Shown here: positions 9,984-21,515 of the stretch, piece after piece
Position numbering within the stretch: the stretch's first letter is position 1
Layout of the letters: every line of letters begins with the position of its first letter
Source of the DNA: Xanthomonas campestris pv. phormiicola
Lineage (GTDB): Bacteria; Pseudomonadota; Gammaproteobacteria; Xanthomonadales; Xanthomonadaceae
NCBI GenBank assembly: GCA_025666215.1
Contig: CP102593.1
Coordinates: 3,919,001 to 3,983,000, forward strand
DNA: 64,000 bases
Direction of reading: 5' to 3'
Translations under genes and position numbers: made by a program
The notes under the pieces: model-generated
Database searches by the model: none
What the model was told of the DNA's origin: nothing
What the model saw: only the letters and a program-made list of their open reading frames with translations

Positions 9984-10007
9984 AAAGCCGGCACTGTGGC
10001 CGGCTTT
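9984..10007 (-). terminator. Terminator of tRNA-Val(CAC)
   Basis: A 9-bp stem AAAGCCGGC / GCCGGCTTT with a six-base loop, followed on the minus strand by a run of five T. It lies about 40 bp beyond the tRNA. Confidence 0.8.
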
Positions 10008-10045
10008 AAATACCGCGAAACTCCATCTAACGTCAAACCTCTAGA

Positions 10046-10120
10046 TGGTGGGCGGTGCAGGGTTCGAACCTGCGACCCTTGCCGTGTGAAGGCAATGCTC
10101 TACCGCTGAGCTAACCGCCC
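10046..10120 (-). tRNA. tRNA-Val(CAC)
   Basis: A 75-nt cloverleaf with encoded CCA. The acceptor is GGGCGGT...ACCGCCC, the D arm is TAGCTCAGCGGTAGAGC, the anticodon loop TTCACAC reads CAC (valine GTG codon), and the T loop is GTTCGAA. It has its own promoter and terminator. Its 3' end faces the AT-rich islet. Confidence 0.95.
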
Positions 10121-10136
10121 GTGTCGCGAGCCGCAC

Positions 10137-10164
10137 ATTATAGGGCCGCTGCGGCTGGCGTCAA
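10137..10164 (-). promoter_or_regulatory. Sigma-70 promoter of tRNA-Val(CAC)
   Basis: TTGACG, a 16-bp spacer and a perfect TATAAT on the minus strand. The -10 box ends 17 bp before the mature tRNA. Confidence 0.8.
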
Positions 10165-10196
10165 CGCCCCCGTCGGCGGCGCCTGCGCATGCCTGG

Positions 10197-10546
10197 CTAC
10201 ATGGTCTGGGTCGGCTTGTCGGCGTTGAGGGTGCCGGCCAGCTGGGTCTCGATCCTGTTGCGGATGGTCTCGCCTTCGCTGTTGTCCGGCAGCTGCACGC
10301 CGATGCCGGCGGTGCGGTTGCCCTGCGCGCCCATCGGGGTCACCCAGATCACCTTGCCGGCCACCGGCAGGCGTTCGCTGGAATCGGGCAGGGTCAGCAG
10401 CAGGAACACTTCGTTGCCCAGGACATAGCGCTTGGGCGTGGGCACGAAGATGCCGCCGTTCTTCACGAACGGCATGTACGCGTTGTACAGCGCCGCCTTG
10501 TCCTTCACCGCCAGCGACAGGATGCCCTGGCGTCCGCTCATCGCAC

Positions 10547-10550
<4 letters not shown>
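10197..10550 (-). CDS. pilZ: PilZ, type IV pilus assembly protein
   Basis: A 117-residue single PilZ domain starting MSAMSGRQGILSLAVKDKAALYNAYMPF. It lacks the RxxxR and D/NxSxxG c-di-GMP-binding motifs, as does the well-studied Xanthomonas PilZ, which instead links the FimX regulator to the PilB ATPase for twitching motility. That interaction is known for the family and inferred here. Its start overlaps the holB stop by 4 bp, so it is the last gene of the mltG-tmk-holB-pilZ run; this placement after holB is typical of Xanthomonas and Pseudomonas. Confidence 0.93.
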
Positions 10551-13238
<2,688 letters not shown>

Positions 13239-13307
13239 CTCGAAGCGAATTCAACGGGGTGCAGGATACCGCGCGGCCGGCACCGGCCGGTATCGCGAGC
13301 GCGCCGC

Positions 13308-14657
13308 TCACGGTTCCAGCGCGCGCAGCAGGCCGCGCGCCTTGGCCCGGGTCTCGTCGAGTTCGCGCTCGGGCTGCGAATCGACCACGATGCCGGCGCC
13401 GGTGCGGAAATGCGCCTGCGCGCCGTCCACTTCGGCGGTGCGGATCAGGATGTTCAGGTCCATGTCGCCGTCGCGGTTGAGCCAGCCGAACGCGCCGGTG
13501 TAGGCGCCGCGCGGCACCTGTTCCAGCTCGGCGATGATCTGCATGCAGCGCACCTTGGGGCAGCCGGTGATGGTGCCGCCGGGGAAGGTGGCGCGGATCA
13601 CCTCGCCGGGGCTGACCCCGGCGCGCAGCCGCCCGCGCACGTTGCTGACGATGTGGTGCACGTGGGCGTAGCTCTCCACCGTCATCAGCTCGTCGACCTC
13701 GACGCTGCCCGGCGCGCAGACCCGGCCCAGGTCGTTGCGCTCCAGGTCGATCAGCATCACGTGCTCGGCGCGTTCCTTGGGGTGCCCGACCAGTTCGCGG
13801 ATGCGCGCGGCCTCGTCGTCGCCGGGCGCGCGCGGGCGGGTGCCGGCGATCGGCCGGGTCTCGACCACGTCGCCGCGCACCGACACCAGCCGTTCCGGCG
13901 AGGAACTGACCACCGCGCGGCCATGGCTGGCGAACAGGCCGGCGAACGGCGCCGGATTGGCGCGGCGCAGCTGCGCGTACAGCGCGGCCGGGTCCAGCGC
14001 GGCGGCGAAGCGCGCCGACCAGCGCCGCGACAGGTTGACCTGGAACACGTCGCCGGCGCGCAGGTAGTCGAGGATGCGGCGCACGCCGTCGACGAAACGC
14101 GGCGGCGGGTCTTCGTCGATCGCCAGCGGCGGTGTCCAGGCCGGCAGCGGCGCGGCGGCGGGCACGGCCTGCAGGTCGGCGAGCAGCGCGTCCAGCAGCC
14201 CGGCATGCGCGGTTTCCGCCAGCGCCACGCACTCGCCGCTGGCGTGGTCGCGCAGCAGCGCGGCCGGGCAGCGCAGCGCCAGCGCCGTCGGCGTGGCCGC
14301 CGGCCCCTGCGGCAACCGCAGCACCGGCTCCACCTGCGCCGCCAGTTCGTAGTCCAGCAGCAGCGCCCAGCCGCCGCGGAACGGCCAGCGCGGCTCGTCG
14401 CGCGCGCAGCGTTCGGCCTGCCATTGAGCGTCCAGCGCGGCCAGGAAATCGCCGGCGACTGCGGCCCCCTGCAGGTCGCGGGTGATGCCATCGCGGTCCA
14501 GGCGCAGGCCCTCGCCGCCGGCGATCAGCAGCAGGTCCCAGCGGCCCTGCGCGGTGCCCGACGCCGCCGATTCCAGCAGCAACGGATAGCGCTGCGGCGC
14601 CAGGCGATGCAGCGCCAGCAGATCGGTGTCGGCCGGCAGGGGAACGGTACGCAGCAT
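13308..14657 (-). CDS. pabB: Aminodeoxychorismate synthase component I
   Basis: A 449-residue chorismate-binding enzyme that converts chorismate to aminodeoxychorismate on the way to p-aminobenzoate and folate. The C-terminal chorismate-binding half shows FQVNLSRRW, SSSPERLV, RPIAGTRPR, DLERNDLGRVC, FPGGTITGCPK and GAYTGAFGW. The motif is PIAGT, as in anthranilate synthase, where E. coli PabB has PIKGT with a nucleophilic lysine. No amidotransferase domain is fused. The enzyme replaces the pabC seen at this place in E. coli. It is separated from mltG by 69 bp. Confidence 0.88.
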   Translation of the reverse strand: MLRTVPLPADTDLLALHRLAPQRYPLLLESAASGTAQGRWDLLLIAGGEGLRLDRDGITRDLQGAAVAGDFLAALDAQWQAERCARDEPRWPFRGGWALLLDYELAAQVEPVLRLPQGPAATPTALALRCPAALLRDHASGECVALAETAHAGLLDALLADLQAVPAAAPLPAWTPPLAIDEDPPPRFVDGVRRILDYLRAGDVFQVNLSRRWSARFAAALDPAALYAQLRRANPAPFAGLFASHGRAVVSSSPERLVSVRGDVVETRPIAGTRPRAPGDDEAARIRELVGHPKERAEHVMLIDLERNDLGRVCAPGSVEVDELMTVESYAHVHHIVSNVRGRLRAGVSPGEVIRATFPGGTITGCPKVRCMQIIAELEQVPRGAYTGAFGWLNRDGDMDLNILIRTAEVDGAQAHFRTGAGIVVDSQPERELDETRAKARGLLRALEP

Positions 14658-15055
14658 CGAGGACCCGGAGGAAGATGGAGGTGATGCGGACGCAGGCGGC
14701 GGTGCACCGTTCACGTGCAAACGATCGGTGTCTCTGCAACTGCGCGCCGGCGGATGCATCCGGAGCAACGGCGCAGTCGCGGCGATCGCATCAACCGACG
14801 CCACCACCGCAGCATCGTGCCGGCCCACAGGCCGTTGGCTCGGCCCCGATCACGGCTGCGACCGCCCTGACGTGGATCAGCGCTGTGCCAGCGCAAACGC
14901 TCAGGCATCAGCGCTGCCAGTCCGCTCGCCAAAAGCGAGGCGGACACGCCGCCCACTACAAGCGCGGTTCACGCACAAACGAACAAGCTCGAACAGGGGG
15001 CGAAAACGGAACGCTCTTGCCAATCCCGAATCCCGAATCCCCAATCCCGGCTCAA
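14658..15055. other. Spacer between pabB and fabF, 398 bp
   Basis: No gene is supported. It holds a copy of the dispersed ATCCCGAATCCC-type repeat at 15021-15050 next to the fabF stop. The rest is ordinary high-GC spacer that probably contains the pabB promoter. Confidence 0.5.
15021..15050. repeat. Dispersed ATCCCGAATCCC-type intergenic repeat
   Basis: CAATCCCGAATCCCGAATCC followed by CCAATCCCGG. Related copies occur at 31936-31959, 32029-32050 and 60602-60634, always beside stop or start codons. Confidence 0.7.
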
Positions 15056-16291
15056 TCACATCCGCTTGAACACCAAGGTCCCGTTCGTGCCGCCGAAGCC
15101 GAACCCATTGGACATCGCCACGTCGATCTTCTTCTCGCGCGCCACGTTGGGCACGTAGTCCAGGTCGCAGCCTTCGCTGGGCTCTTCCAGGTTGATCGTC
15201 GGCGGGATGATGCCGGTGTGCAGCGCCATCACCGAGAAGATCGCCTCGGCGCCGCCGGCCGCGCCGAGCAGGTGCCCGGTCATCGACTTTGTCGAGCTGA
15301 CCATGGTCTTGTAGGCGTGGTCGCCGAGCGCGCGCTTCATCGCCAGGGTCTCGGCCAGGTCGCCCAGCGGCGTGGAGGTGCCGTGCGCGTTGAGGTAGTC
15401 GATCTGCTCGGGGTTGAGCCCGGCGTCCTTGATCGCCGCCAGCATGCTGCGCGCGGCGCCTTCGCCGTCCTCGCTCGGGGCGGTCATGTGGAACGCGTCG
15501 GAGCTGGCGCCGAAGCCGACCAGCTCGGCGTAGATGCGCGCGCCGCGCGCCTTGGCGTGTTCGTACTCTTCCAGCACCAGCACGCCGGCGCCGTCGCCGA
15601 GCACGAAGCCGTCGCGGCCCTTGTCCCACGGCCGCGAGGCGGCGGCCGGGTCGTCGTTGCGGGTGGACATCGCCTTCATCGAGCAGAAGCCGCCGACCGA
15701 GGTCGGCGAGGAGCCGCGCTCGGCGCCGCCGGCCAGCATCACGTCGGCATCGCCGTGCTGGATCATGCGCAGCGCGGTGCCGATGGAGTGGTTGGAGGTG
15801 GCGCAGGCCGAGACCGCCGAGAAGGTCGGGCCCTTCAGGCCCTTGATCAGGCTCACCTGCCCGGGGAGCATGTTGATGATGGTGCTGGGCACGTAGAACG
15901 GCGAGATCTTGCGCGCGCCGCCCTCGTGGAATTTGATGGTCTGCTCCTCGATGCCGAGCAGGCCGCCGATGCCCGAGCCGAGGATCGCGCCGATGCGTTC
16001 GGCGTTGCTGTCGTCGATCACCAGACCCGAATCGTCCAGCGCCATGAACGAGGCGCCGACGCCGTAGTGGATGAACGAATCCATCTTCTTGGCGTCCTTG
16101 GCGGACACGAACTTGGTCGGATCGAAATCCTTGATCTCGCCGGCGATCTTGGTGGTGAACTGCGACGCATCGATCTGGGTGATCGGGCCGATGCCGGAAC
16201 GCCCGTTGACGATCCCTTCCCAACTGCTGGCCAGGTCATTGCCCAACGGCGATACCAGGCCCATGCCGGTTACGACGACGCGACGGCTCAT
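15056..16291 (-). CDS. fabF: 3-oxoacyl-ACP synthase II (KAS II)
   Basis: A 411-residue condensing enzyme elongating acyl-ACP with malonyl-ACP. The active-site cysteine is in SACATSNHSIG at about residue 163, and the two histidines are in NAHGTSTPLGD and KSMTGHLLGAAG. GAGGAG eight bases upstream supports ATG 16291. It lies 129 bp after acpP with a possible attenuator hairpin in between. The cluster order fabH-fabD-fabG-acpP-fabF is that of E. coli. Confidence 0.97.
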   Translation of the reverse strand: MSRRVVVTGMGLVSPLGNDLASSWEGIVNGRSGIGPITQIDASQFTTKIAGEIKDFDPTKFVSAKDAKKMDSFIHYGVGASFMALDDSGLVIDDSNAERIGAILGSGIGGLLGIEEQTIKFHEGGARKISPFYVPSTIINMLPGQVSLIKGLKGPTFSAVSACATSNHSIGTALRMIQHGDADVMLAGGAERGSSPTSVGGFCSMKAMSTRNDDPAAASRPWDKGRDGFVLGDGAGVLVLEEYEHAKARGARIYAELVGFGASSDAFHMTAPSEDGEGAARSMLAAIKDAGLNPEQIDYLNAHGTSTPLGDLAETLAMKRALGDHAYKTMVSSTKSMTGHLLGAAGGAEAIFSVMALHTGIIPPTINLEEPSEGCDLDYVPNVAREKKIDVAMSNGFGFGGTNGTLVFKRM

Positions 16292-16342
16292 TGCGAAATC
16301 TCCTCGCCGCGATGCGCGCGGCGTTGACGCTGTAAAAACACA

Positions 16343-16360
16343 GGGCCGCATGCGCGGCCC
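16343..16360 (-). terminator. Weak terminator or attenuator between acpP and fabF
   Basis: GGGCCGC, loop ATGC, GCGGCCC, followed on the minus strand by TGTGTTTTT. The interrupted T run suggests partial read-through into fabF. Confidence 0.5.
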
Positions 16361-16420
16361 CATGGGATTGTCACGCGGACCGGACCCACGCAGGCGCCGA
16401 TCGCGATCGAGAACGGAGCA

Positions 16421-16660
16421 TCAGCTCTTGACGTGCGCCTTGACGTAGTCGATGGCCTGCTGCACCGAGGTGATCTTCTCGGCTTCTTCGTCCGGAATCT
16501 CGCACTCGAACTCTTCTTCCAGCGCCATCACCAGTTCGACGGTGTCCAGCGAGTCGGCACCGAGGTCATCGACGAACGATGCGCTGTTGGTGACTTCTTC
16601 TTCCTTGACGCCGAGTTGTTCGACGACGATTTTCTTGACGCGTTCTTCGATGGTGCTCAT
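16421..16660 (-). CDS. acpP: Acyl carrier protein
   Basis: A 79-residue acidic carrier. The phosphopantetheine serine is in [18 protein letters not shown] at about residue 38. It shuttles acyl chains between all Fab enzymes. ATG 16660 precedes the canonical [11 protein letters not shown] start. It lies 153 bp after fabG, so it may have an additional promoter in that gap. Confidence 0.98.
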   Translation of the reverse strand: MSTIEERVKKIVVEQLGVKEEEVTNSASFVDDLGADSLDTVELVMALEEEFECEIPDEEAEKITSVQQAIDYVKAHVKS

Positions 16661-16813
16661 TGGGATATCGCTCCAGATGGAGTAGTGGTGGTTCGAAACG
16701 CCATCGGGCTGCGATGGCCGCGTTGGATAGTGTAGTGGAAACCGCCCGGCCCTTGCATCGCTGCACAAACGCCTGCCGATCAGCCACTTAGGCGCAGTCC
16801 CTGCGCCGCAGGC

Positions 16814-17557
16814 TTACGGCATGTACATCCCGCCGTTCACATGCAGGGTCTCTCCGGTGATGTAGCCGGCCCCGGGGCCGACCAGGAACGCCACCGCGTT
16901 GGCGATGTCGGCCGGCTGGCCGAGCTGGCCGAGCGCGATCTGCTCCAGCAGCGCGGTGCGTTGCGCTTCGGGCAGGGCCTTGGTCATGTCGGTGTCGATG
17001 AAGCCCGGCGCGACCACGTTGACGGTGATGCCGCGCGAACCGATTTCCTTGGCCATCGACTTGGAGAAGGCGATGATGCCGGCCTTGGCCGCGGCGTAGT
17101 TGGCCTGGCCCGGGTTGCCGGTCACGCCGACCACCGAGGCGATGTTGACGATGCGGCCCTTGCGCGCCTTCATCATGCCGCGCAGCACCGCCTTGGAGGT
17201 GCGGAACACGCTGGTCAGGTTGGTGTCGATGATCGCCTGCCAGTCCTCTTCCTTCATCCGCATCAGCAGGTTGTCGCGGGTGATGCCGGCGTTGTTGACC
17301 AGGATCGAGACCGCGCCGAATTCCTTGCCGATCGCCTCGATCAGCGCCTCGACCGCGGCCGGGTCGGTGACGTCCAGCGCGCGGCCGTGACCGCCGTTGG
17401 CGGCCATCCGCTCGCCGATCGCCTGCGCGCCGGTGGCGGAGGTGGCGGTGCCGATGACGGTGGCGCCCTGCGCGGCCAGCGTGTCGGCGATGGCCGCGCC
17501 GATGCCGCGGCTGGCGCCGGTGACCAGGGCGATCTCGCCCTGCAATGGCTTGCTCAT
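16814..17557 (-). CDS. fabG: 3-oxoacyl-ACP reductase
   Basis: A 247-residue short-chain dehydrogenase that reduces 3-oxoacyl-ACP with NADPH. The cofactor loop is TGASRGIGAAIA at about residues 13-24, NNAG is at about residue 90, and the catalytic Ser, Tyr and Lys lie in ASVVGVTGNPGQANYAAAKAG. It lies 88 bp after fabD. Confidence 0.97.
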   Translation of the reverse strand: MSKPLQGEIALVTGASRGIGAAIADTLAAQGATVIGTATSATGAQAIGERMAANGGHGRALDVTDPAAVEALIEAIGKEFGAVSILVNNAGITRDNLLMRMKEEDWQAIIDTNLTSVFRTSKAVLRGMMKARKGRIVNIASVVGVTGNPGQANYAAAKAGIIAFSKSMAKEIGSRGITVNVVAPGFIDTDMTKALPEAQRTALLEQIALGQLGQPADIANAVAFLVGPGAGYITGETLHVNGGMYMP

Positions 17558-17645
17558 CTGCTGTTCCTTGGGGGACGGACGGCGCGCGAGGCGCCGAGGG
17601 AAAGGAGGCCGCCGCGGGCGTATCCGCCCGCGCGCGGCAGCGGGA

Positions 17646-18590
17646 TCAGGCAGCCCAGGTTTCCAGTGCGCCGGCGAAGTCGGCCGGGGTCGCCAGGGCG
17701 CGCCCGTCCAGCGACTTGTCGATGCGCTTGACCAGCCCGGTCAGCACCTTGCCGGGGCCACATTCGGCCACGCCGGTGGCGCCGCGCGCGGCCAGCGCCT
17801 GCACGCAGCCGCTCCAGCGCACCGGCAGGTACAGCTGCTCGACCAGCGCCTGGCGGATCGCATCGACGCCGTCGTGCACCTTGGCGTCGACGTTCTGCAC
17901 CACCGGCAGCTGCGGCGCATGCCAGGCCAGGCCGCGCATCGCCTCGGCCAGGCGGTTGGCCGCCTCGCGCATCAGCGGCGTGTGCGAGGGCACGCTGACC
18001 GCCAGCTTCACCGCCTTGCGCACGCCACGCTCGGCCAGCAGCGCCAGCGCGCGGTCGACCGCGGCGGCGTCGCCGCCGATCACCACCTGGCCGGGGGAGT
18101 TGTAGTTGGCCGGGACCACCACCTGGCTGCCGGCGGCCTGCGCGCAGACCTCCTCGACCAGCGCGTCCTCGGCACCGATCACCGCGGCAATCGCGCCGAC
18201 CCCGGCCGGGGCCGCGTCCTGCATCAGCTGGCCGCGCAGGCGCACCAGGTGTGCGCCGTCGTGCAGCGACAGCGCACCGGCCGCGACCAGCGCGCTGTAT
18301 TCGCCCAGGCTGTGCCCGGCCAGCAACGCCGGCCGCGCGCCGCCCTGGGCCAGCCACAGCCGCCACAGCGCCACGCTCGCCGCCAGCAACGCCGGCTGGG
18401 TGTACTCGGTGCGGTTGAGCATTTCCTCGGGGCCGCCCTGGCTCAACGCCCACAGGTCCACGCCGGCGCCGTCGGAGGCCTCGGTGAAGCTGTCGCGCAG
18501 CGACGGGTGCAGCTCGGACAGTTCGGCCAGCATGCCCAGCGATTGCGACCCCTGGCCGGGGAAAACGAAGGCTAGTGTGGAATCGGTCAC
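17646..18590 (-). CDS. fabD: Malonyl-CoA:ACP transacylase
   Basis: A 314-residue transacylase. The oxyanion motif FPGQGSQ is at about residues 10-16, the nucleophile is in GHSLGEYSALVAAG, and the catalytic His is in SVPSHTPLM. The GTG at 18590 gives the family start (VTDSTLAFVFPGQ); longer frames extend into non-homologous sequence. A 328-bp spacer separates it from fabH. Confidence 0.96.
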   Translation of the reverse strand: MTDSTLAFVFPGQGSQSLGMLAELSELHPSLRDSFTEASDGAGVDLWALSQGGPEEMLNRTEYTQPALLAASVALWRLWLAQGGARPALLAGHSLGEYSALVAAGALSLHDGAHLVRLRGQLMQDAAPAGVGAIAAVIGAEDALVEEVCAQAAGSQVVVPANYNSPGQVVIGGDAAAVDRALALLAERGVRKAVKLAVSVPSHTPLMREAANRLAEAMRGLAWHAPQLPVVQNVDAKVHDGVDAIRQALVEQLYLPVRWSGCVQALAARGATGVAECGPGKVLTGLVKRIDKSLDGRALATPADFAGALETWAA

Positions 18591-18918
18591 GCGCAATCCG
18601 CCTGCAAAAATCGAGCGGCGATGATACGGGCGAAACCGGCCGTGCGTCTGTACCCGGGCGTATGTGCGGCGCCGAACGATGGCGGCCGCAGCGACCGCCA
18701 CCACCGGTGCAGCCCGCCGTAGCGGGTCGCGGCACCGCGGCGCGCAAGCGCGCGGCGACCCGGCACGCCTGCCCTCGCGCGCAGGTTCACGCGATCCGCG
18801 CCAGCGGCTGCGGGGCAGGTGTCGTAATGACGTTCGGTGAATTTGCAGCGGCGCGCAACGCGCCCACCCTGCCGCAGGCCATGGCGCGCGTGGCGCCATG
18901 CCGCGGGGATTCCCGGAC
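18591..18918. other. Spacer between fabH and fabD, 328 bp
   Basis: I see no gene, hairpin terminator or repeat. Its length suggests an independent promoter for fabD-fabG-acpP. Confidence 0.4.
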
Positions 18919-19902
18919 TCAGTAGCGCAGCAGCGCCGAGCCCCAGGTGAAGCCGCCACCGAAGGCTTCCAGCAGCAGCAGCTGGCCGCGCTGCACGCGG
19001 CCGGAACGCACCGCCACATCCAGCGCCATCGGCACCGAGGCGGACGAGGTGTTGCCGTGCATGTCCACCGTCACCACCACCTGGTCCATCGACAGTTCCA
19101 GGCGCTTGGCGGTGGCTTCGATGATGCGCAGGTTGGCCTGGTGCGGGATCAGCCAGTCCAGGTCGCCCTTGTTCAGGCCGTTGGCGTCGAGGGTCTCGTC
19201 GACCACCGCGTCCAGCGCCTTGACCGCGTACTTGAACACCTCGCTGCCCTTCATCTGGATGCCGCCGGCGGAGGCGTCGCCGGTGCCGTCGCCGAGTCCG
19301 GTGGAGATGCCGACCGGATTCCACAGCAGTTCCTTCTTGCTGCCGTCGGCGTGCAGATGGGTGCTGAGGATGCCGGTGTCTTCGTCGGCGCGCAGGACCA
19401 CCGCGCCGGCACCGTCGCCGAACAGCACGCAGGTGGTGCGCTCGGTCCAGTCGACGATGCGGCTGAGGGTCTCGGTGCCGATCACCAGCACGGTCCTGGC
19501 GTCGCCGCAGCGGATGAACTTGTCGGCCACGCTGAGCGCGTAGACGAAGCCCGAGCAGGCGGCGTTGACGTCCAGCGCGGCGCAACCGACCGCACCCAGC
19601 CGCGCCTGGATCAGGCAGGCGGTGGACGGGAAGATCAGATCCGGGGTGGTGGTGCCGACGACGATCATGTCGAGCGCGGCGACCTCGATACCGGACGCCT
19701 CGATCGCCTTCAACGCGGCTTCGTAGCCGAGGTCGCCGGTGGTCTGGCCCGGCGCGGCGATGTGCCGCTCGCGGATGCCGGTACGGCTGCGGATCCATTC
19801 GTCGCTGGTATCGACCATGTGCGACAGATCGTCGTTGGTCAACACTTTTTCAGGCAAATAGCTACCGGTGCCCGCGATCCTGGAATAGATCCGCTTGCTC
19901 AT
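18919..19902 (-). CDS. fabH: 3-oxoacyl-ACP synthase III (KAS III)
   Basis: A 327-residue initiating condensing enzyme that joins acetyl-CoA or another short acyl-CoA with malonyl-ACP. The active Cys is in [11 protein letters not shown] at about residue 116, His is in [16 protein letters not shown], and the Asn is in [10 protein letters not shown]. It follows rpmF after 96 bp. The plsX gene, which usually sits between them, is missing here. Confidence 0.97.
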   Translation of the reverse strand: MSKRIYSRIAGTGSYLPEKVLTNDDLSHMVDTSDEWIRSRTGIRERHIAAPGQTTGDLGYEAALKAIEASGIEVAALDMIVVGTTTPDLIFPSTACLIQARLGAVGCAALDVNAACSGFVYALSVADKFIRCGDARTVLVIGTETLSRIVDWTERTTCVLFGDGAGAVVLRADEDTGILSTHLHADGSKKELLWNPVGISTGLGDGTGDASAGGIQMKGSEVFKYAVKALDAVVDETLDANGLNKGDLDWLIPHQANLRIIEATAKRLELSMDQVVVTVDMHGNTSSASVPMALDVAVRSGRVQRGQLLLLEAFGGGFTWGSALLRY

Positions 19903-19998
19903 GCTGATTCCTGTTGCCTGTTACGCAGGCCGCCCGCGCGGGCGCGGCCTGTGAAGATGGGTGACTCCGTCCGCCGCGGCGCGAGGGACGGGCACGGA

Positions 19999-20193
19999 TC
20001 AATCTTCTTCGACCTGCGAGGTCTTGGTGGCGATCACCTTCTTACCGCGGTAGTAGCCGTCGGCGGTGATGTGGTGGCGCAGGTGGATCTCGCCGCTGGT
20101 CGGGTCGGTCGACAGCTGCTTGGCGCTGAGGGCGTCGTGCGAACGGCGCTGGCCGCGGCGGGACGGGGTGACACGGGATTTCTGCACAGCCAT
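19999..20193 (-). CDS. rpmF: 50S ribosomal protein L32
   Basis: A 64-residue basic protein starting [22 protein letters not shown], with the family core [19 protein letters not shown]. No zinc-ribbon cysteines are present, as in other gammaproteobacteria. GGAG lies 8 bp before the ATG. It pairs with the upstream DUF177 gene as in most bacteria. Confidence 0.97.
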   Translation of the reverse strand: MAVQKSRVTPSRRGQRRSHDALSAKQLSTDPTSGEIHLRHHITADGYYRGKKVIATKTSQVEED

Positions 20194-20297
20194 GGGATTG
20201 CTCCAAACTCGGTTCGTTTACATCTGTCGTCATTACGTCGCGCAGGACGCGCGCGTCCGGCAACAACCTTCAAGGCAGCGCGCCGGCGGGCCGACCG

Positions 20298-20807
20298 CTA
20301 CTGTTTCTTCAGCGCCGCCAACGCCGCGAACGGGTTGGCCTTGCTCACCTCTTCCTCGGTCGCCGGCCAGTCCTGTTCGACCGCCTCGCTTCCGGGCGCC
20401 ACCGGCACCAGCGGAACCGCCAGCACCAACTCGTCCTCGACCAGATCGGCGGGCCGCAGCATGCCGTCGTCCGGCACCAGCAAGGCCTCGTAATCCGGCG
20501 GCAGCGCGGCCTCTTCGGCCTCGCTGCGGATCAGCCCCAGCCGCTGTACGCTGGACACCGGCAGCAGGAAGCGCTGCAGGCTGCGCTGACAGATCAGCGG
20601 CAGCTCGGTTTCGAGCGTCAGTTCGACGTAGGACACTTGCAGTACAGCGTCGCGGCCGAATTCCAGCGTGTAGCGGCATTCGCCTTCGGTATCGGCCAGG
20701 CTGCCTTGCAGACGGGTCATCGCCGAGAGCGGCAGGCGGTCTTCGAAGACCCTGCGCGCTGCGACCATCCGCCAGGCATCCAACAGTTCGGGCACGTTCG
20801 CGGACAT
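20298..20807 (-). CDS. yceD: YceD, DUF177 23S rRNA accumulation protein
   Basis: A 169-residue DUF177 protein linked to 23S rRNA accumulation and invariably next to rpmF. The family region LPLICQRSLQRFLLPVSS and the C-terminal NPFAALAALKK are seen. E. coli YceD has a CQRC-like motif here; only the first cysteine is kept. ATG 20807 (MSANVPELLDAWRMV) is chosen; an earlier ATG at 20846 adds 13 atypical residues. It is divergent from maf. Confidence 0.9.
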   Translation of the reverse strand: MSANVPELLDAWRMVAARRVFEDRLPLSAMTRLQGSLADTEGECRYTLEFGRDAVLQVSYVELTLETELPLICQRSLQRFLLPVSSVQRLGLIRSEAEEAALPPDYEALLVPDDGMLRPADLVEDELVLAVPLVPVAPGSEAVEQDWPATEEEVSKANPFAALAALKKQ

Positions 20808-20933
20808 AAGCCGCAGAATGTTAAGGACTAGGACAAGCTCTGTCAAACCGTCCTGTCATCCTGCTTGCCCGGCCGCACGCAGCGCCGCAGACTGCCGGCA
20901 TTGGCGCCCGCGCCGCCGCCTGCCCGACCGCCA

Positions 20934-21506
20934 ATGCCGCGCCTGATCCTGGCCTCCACCTCCGTCTACCGCCGCGCGCTGCTGCAGCGCCTGCGCCTGC
21001 CGTTCGACAGCGCCCGCCCGCAGGTCGAGGAGACGCCGCTGCCCGGGGAAGCGCCGCTGGCGCTGGCGCAGCGCCTGGCGCGGGCCAAGGCGGCGGCAGT
21101 GGCTGCCGGCGCCGCCGATGCCTGGGTGATCGGCTCCGACCAGGTCGCCGAACTGGACGGCCAGCCGCTGGGCAAGCCCGGCCATGCCGCCGCCGCGCAG
21201 GCGCAGTTGGCGGCGATGTCCGGGCGCAGCGTGCGCTTCCATACCGCCGTGTGCCTGCTGCGCGGCGAACGCGCGCTGCAGCTGTGCGACCTGACCGAGG
21301 TGCGCTTCCGCACGCTGCAGGCCGAGGAGATCGCCCGCTACGTCGCCGCCGAACAGCCGCTGGACTGCGCCGGCAGCTTCAAGTGCGAAGGCCTGGGCAT
21401 CAGCCTGTTCAGCGCGATCCACAGCCAGGACCCGACCGCGCTGGTCGGGCTGCCGCTGATCGGCCTGGCCGGGCTGCTGCGCGAGGCCGGCTACGTGGTG
21501 CCGTAG
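20934..21506 (+). CDS. Maf/YceF-type nucleotide pyrophosphatase
   Basis: A 190-residue Maf-fold enzyme. The N-terminal LILASTSVYRRALLQRL motif and GSDQVAELDG place it in the YceF (7-methyl-GTP pyrophosphatase) branch, as does its position beside yceD-rpmF. It is thought to sanitise modified nucleotides. The start is ATG 20934; frames starting at 20865 add unrelated residues. It converges on the glycosyltransferase genes. Confidence 0.92.
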   Translation: MPRLILASTSVYRRALLQRLRLPFDSARPQVEETPLPGEAPLALAQRLARAKAAAVAAGAADAWVIGSDQVAELDGQPLGKPGHAAAAQAQLAAMSGRSVRFHTAVCLLRGERALQLCDLTEVRFRTLQAEEIARYVAAEQPLDCAGSFKCEGLGISLFSAIHSQDPTALVGLPLIGLAGLLREAGYVVP

Positions 21507-21515
21507 CCGCCGCCA

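Noticed and set aside
10046..10120. tRNA-Val(CAC) as an attachment site for the AT-rich islet
   Set aside because: No second copy of the tRNA 3' end was found at the other side of the islet near 9142-9200.
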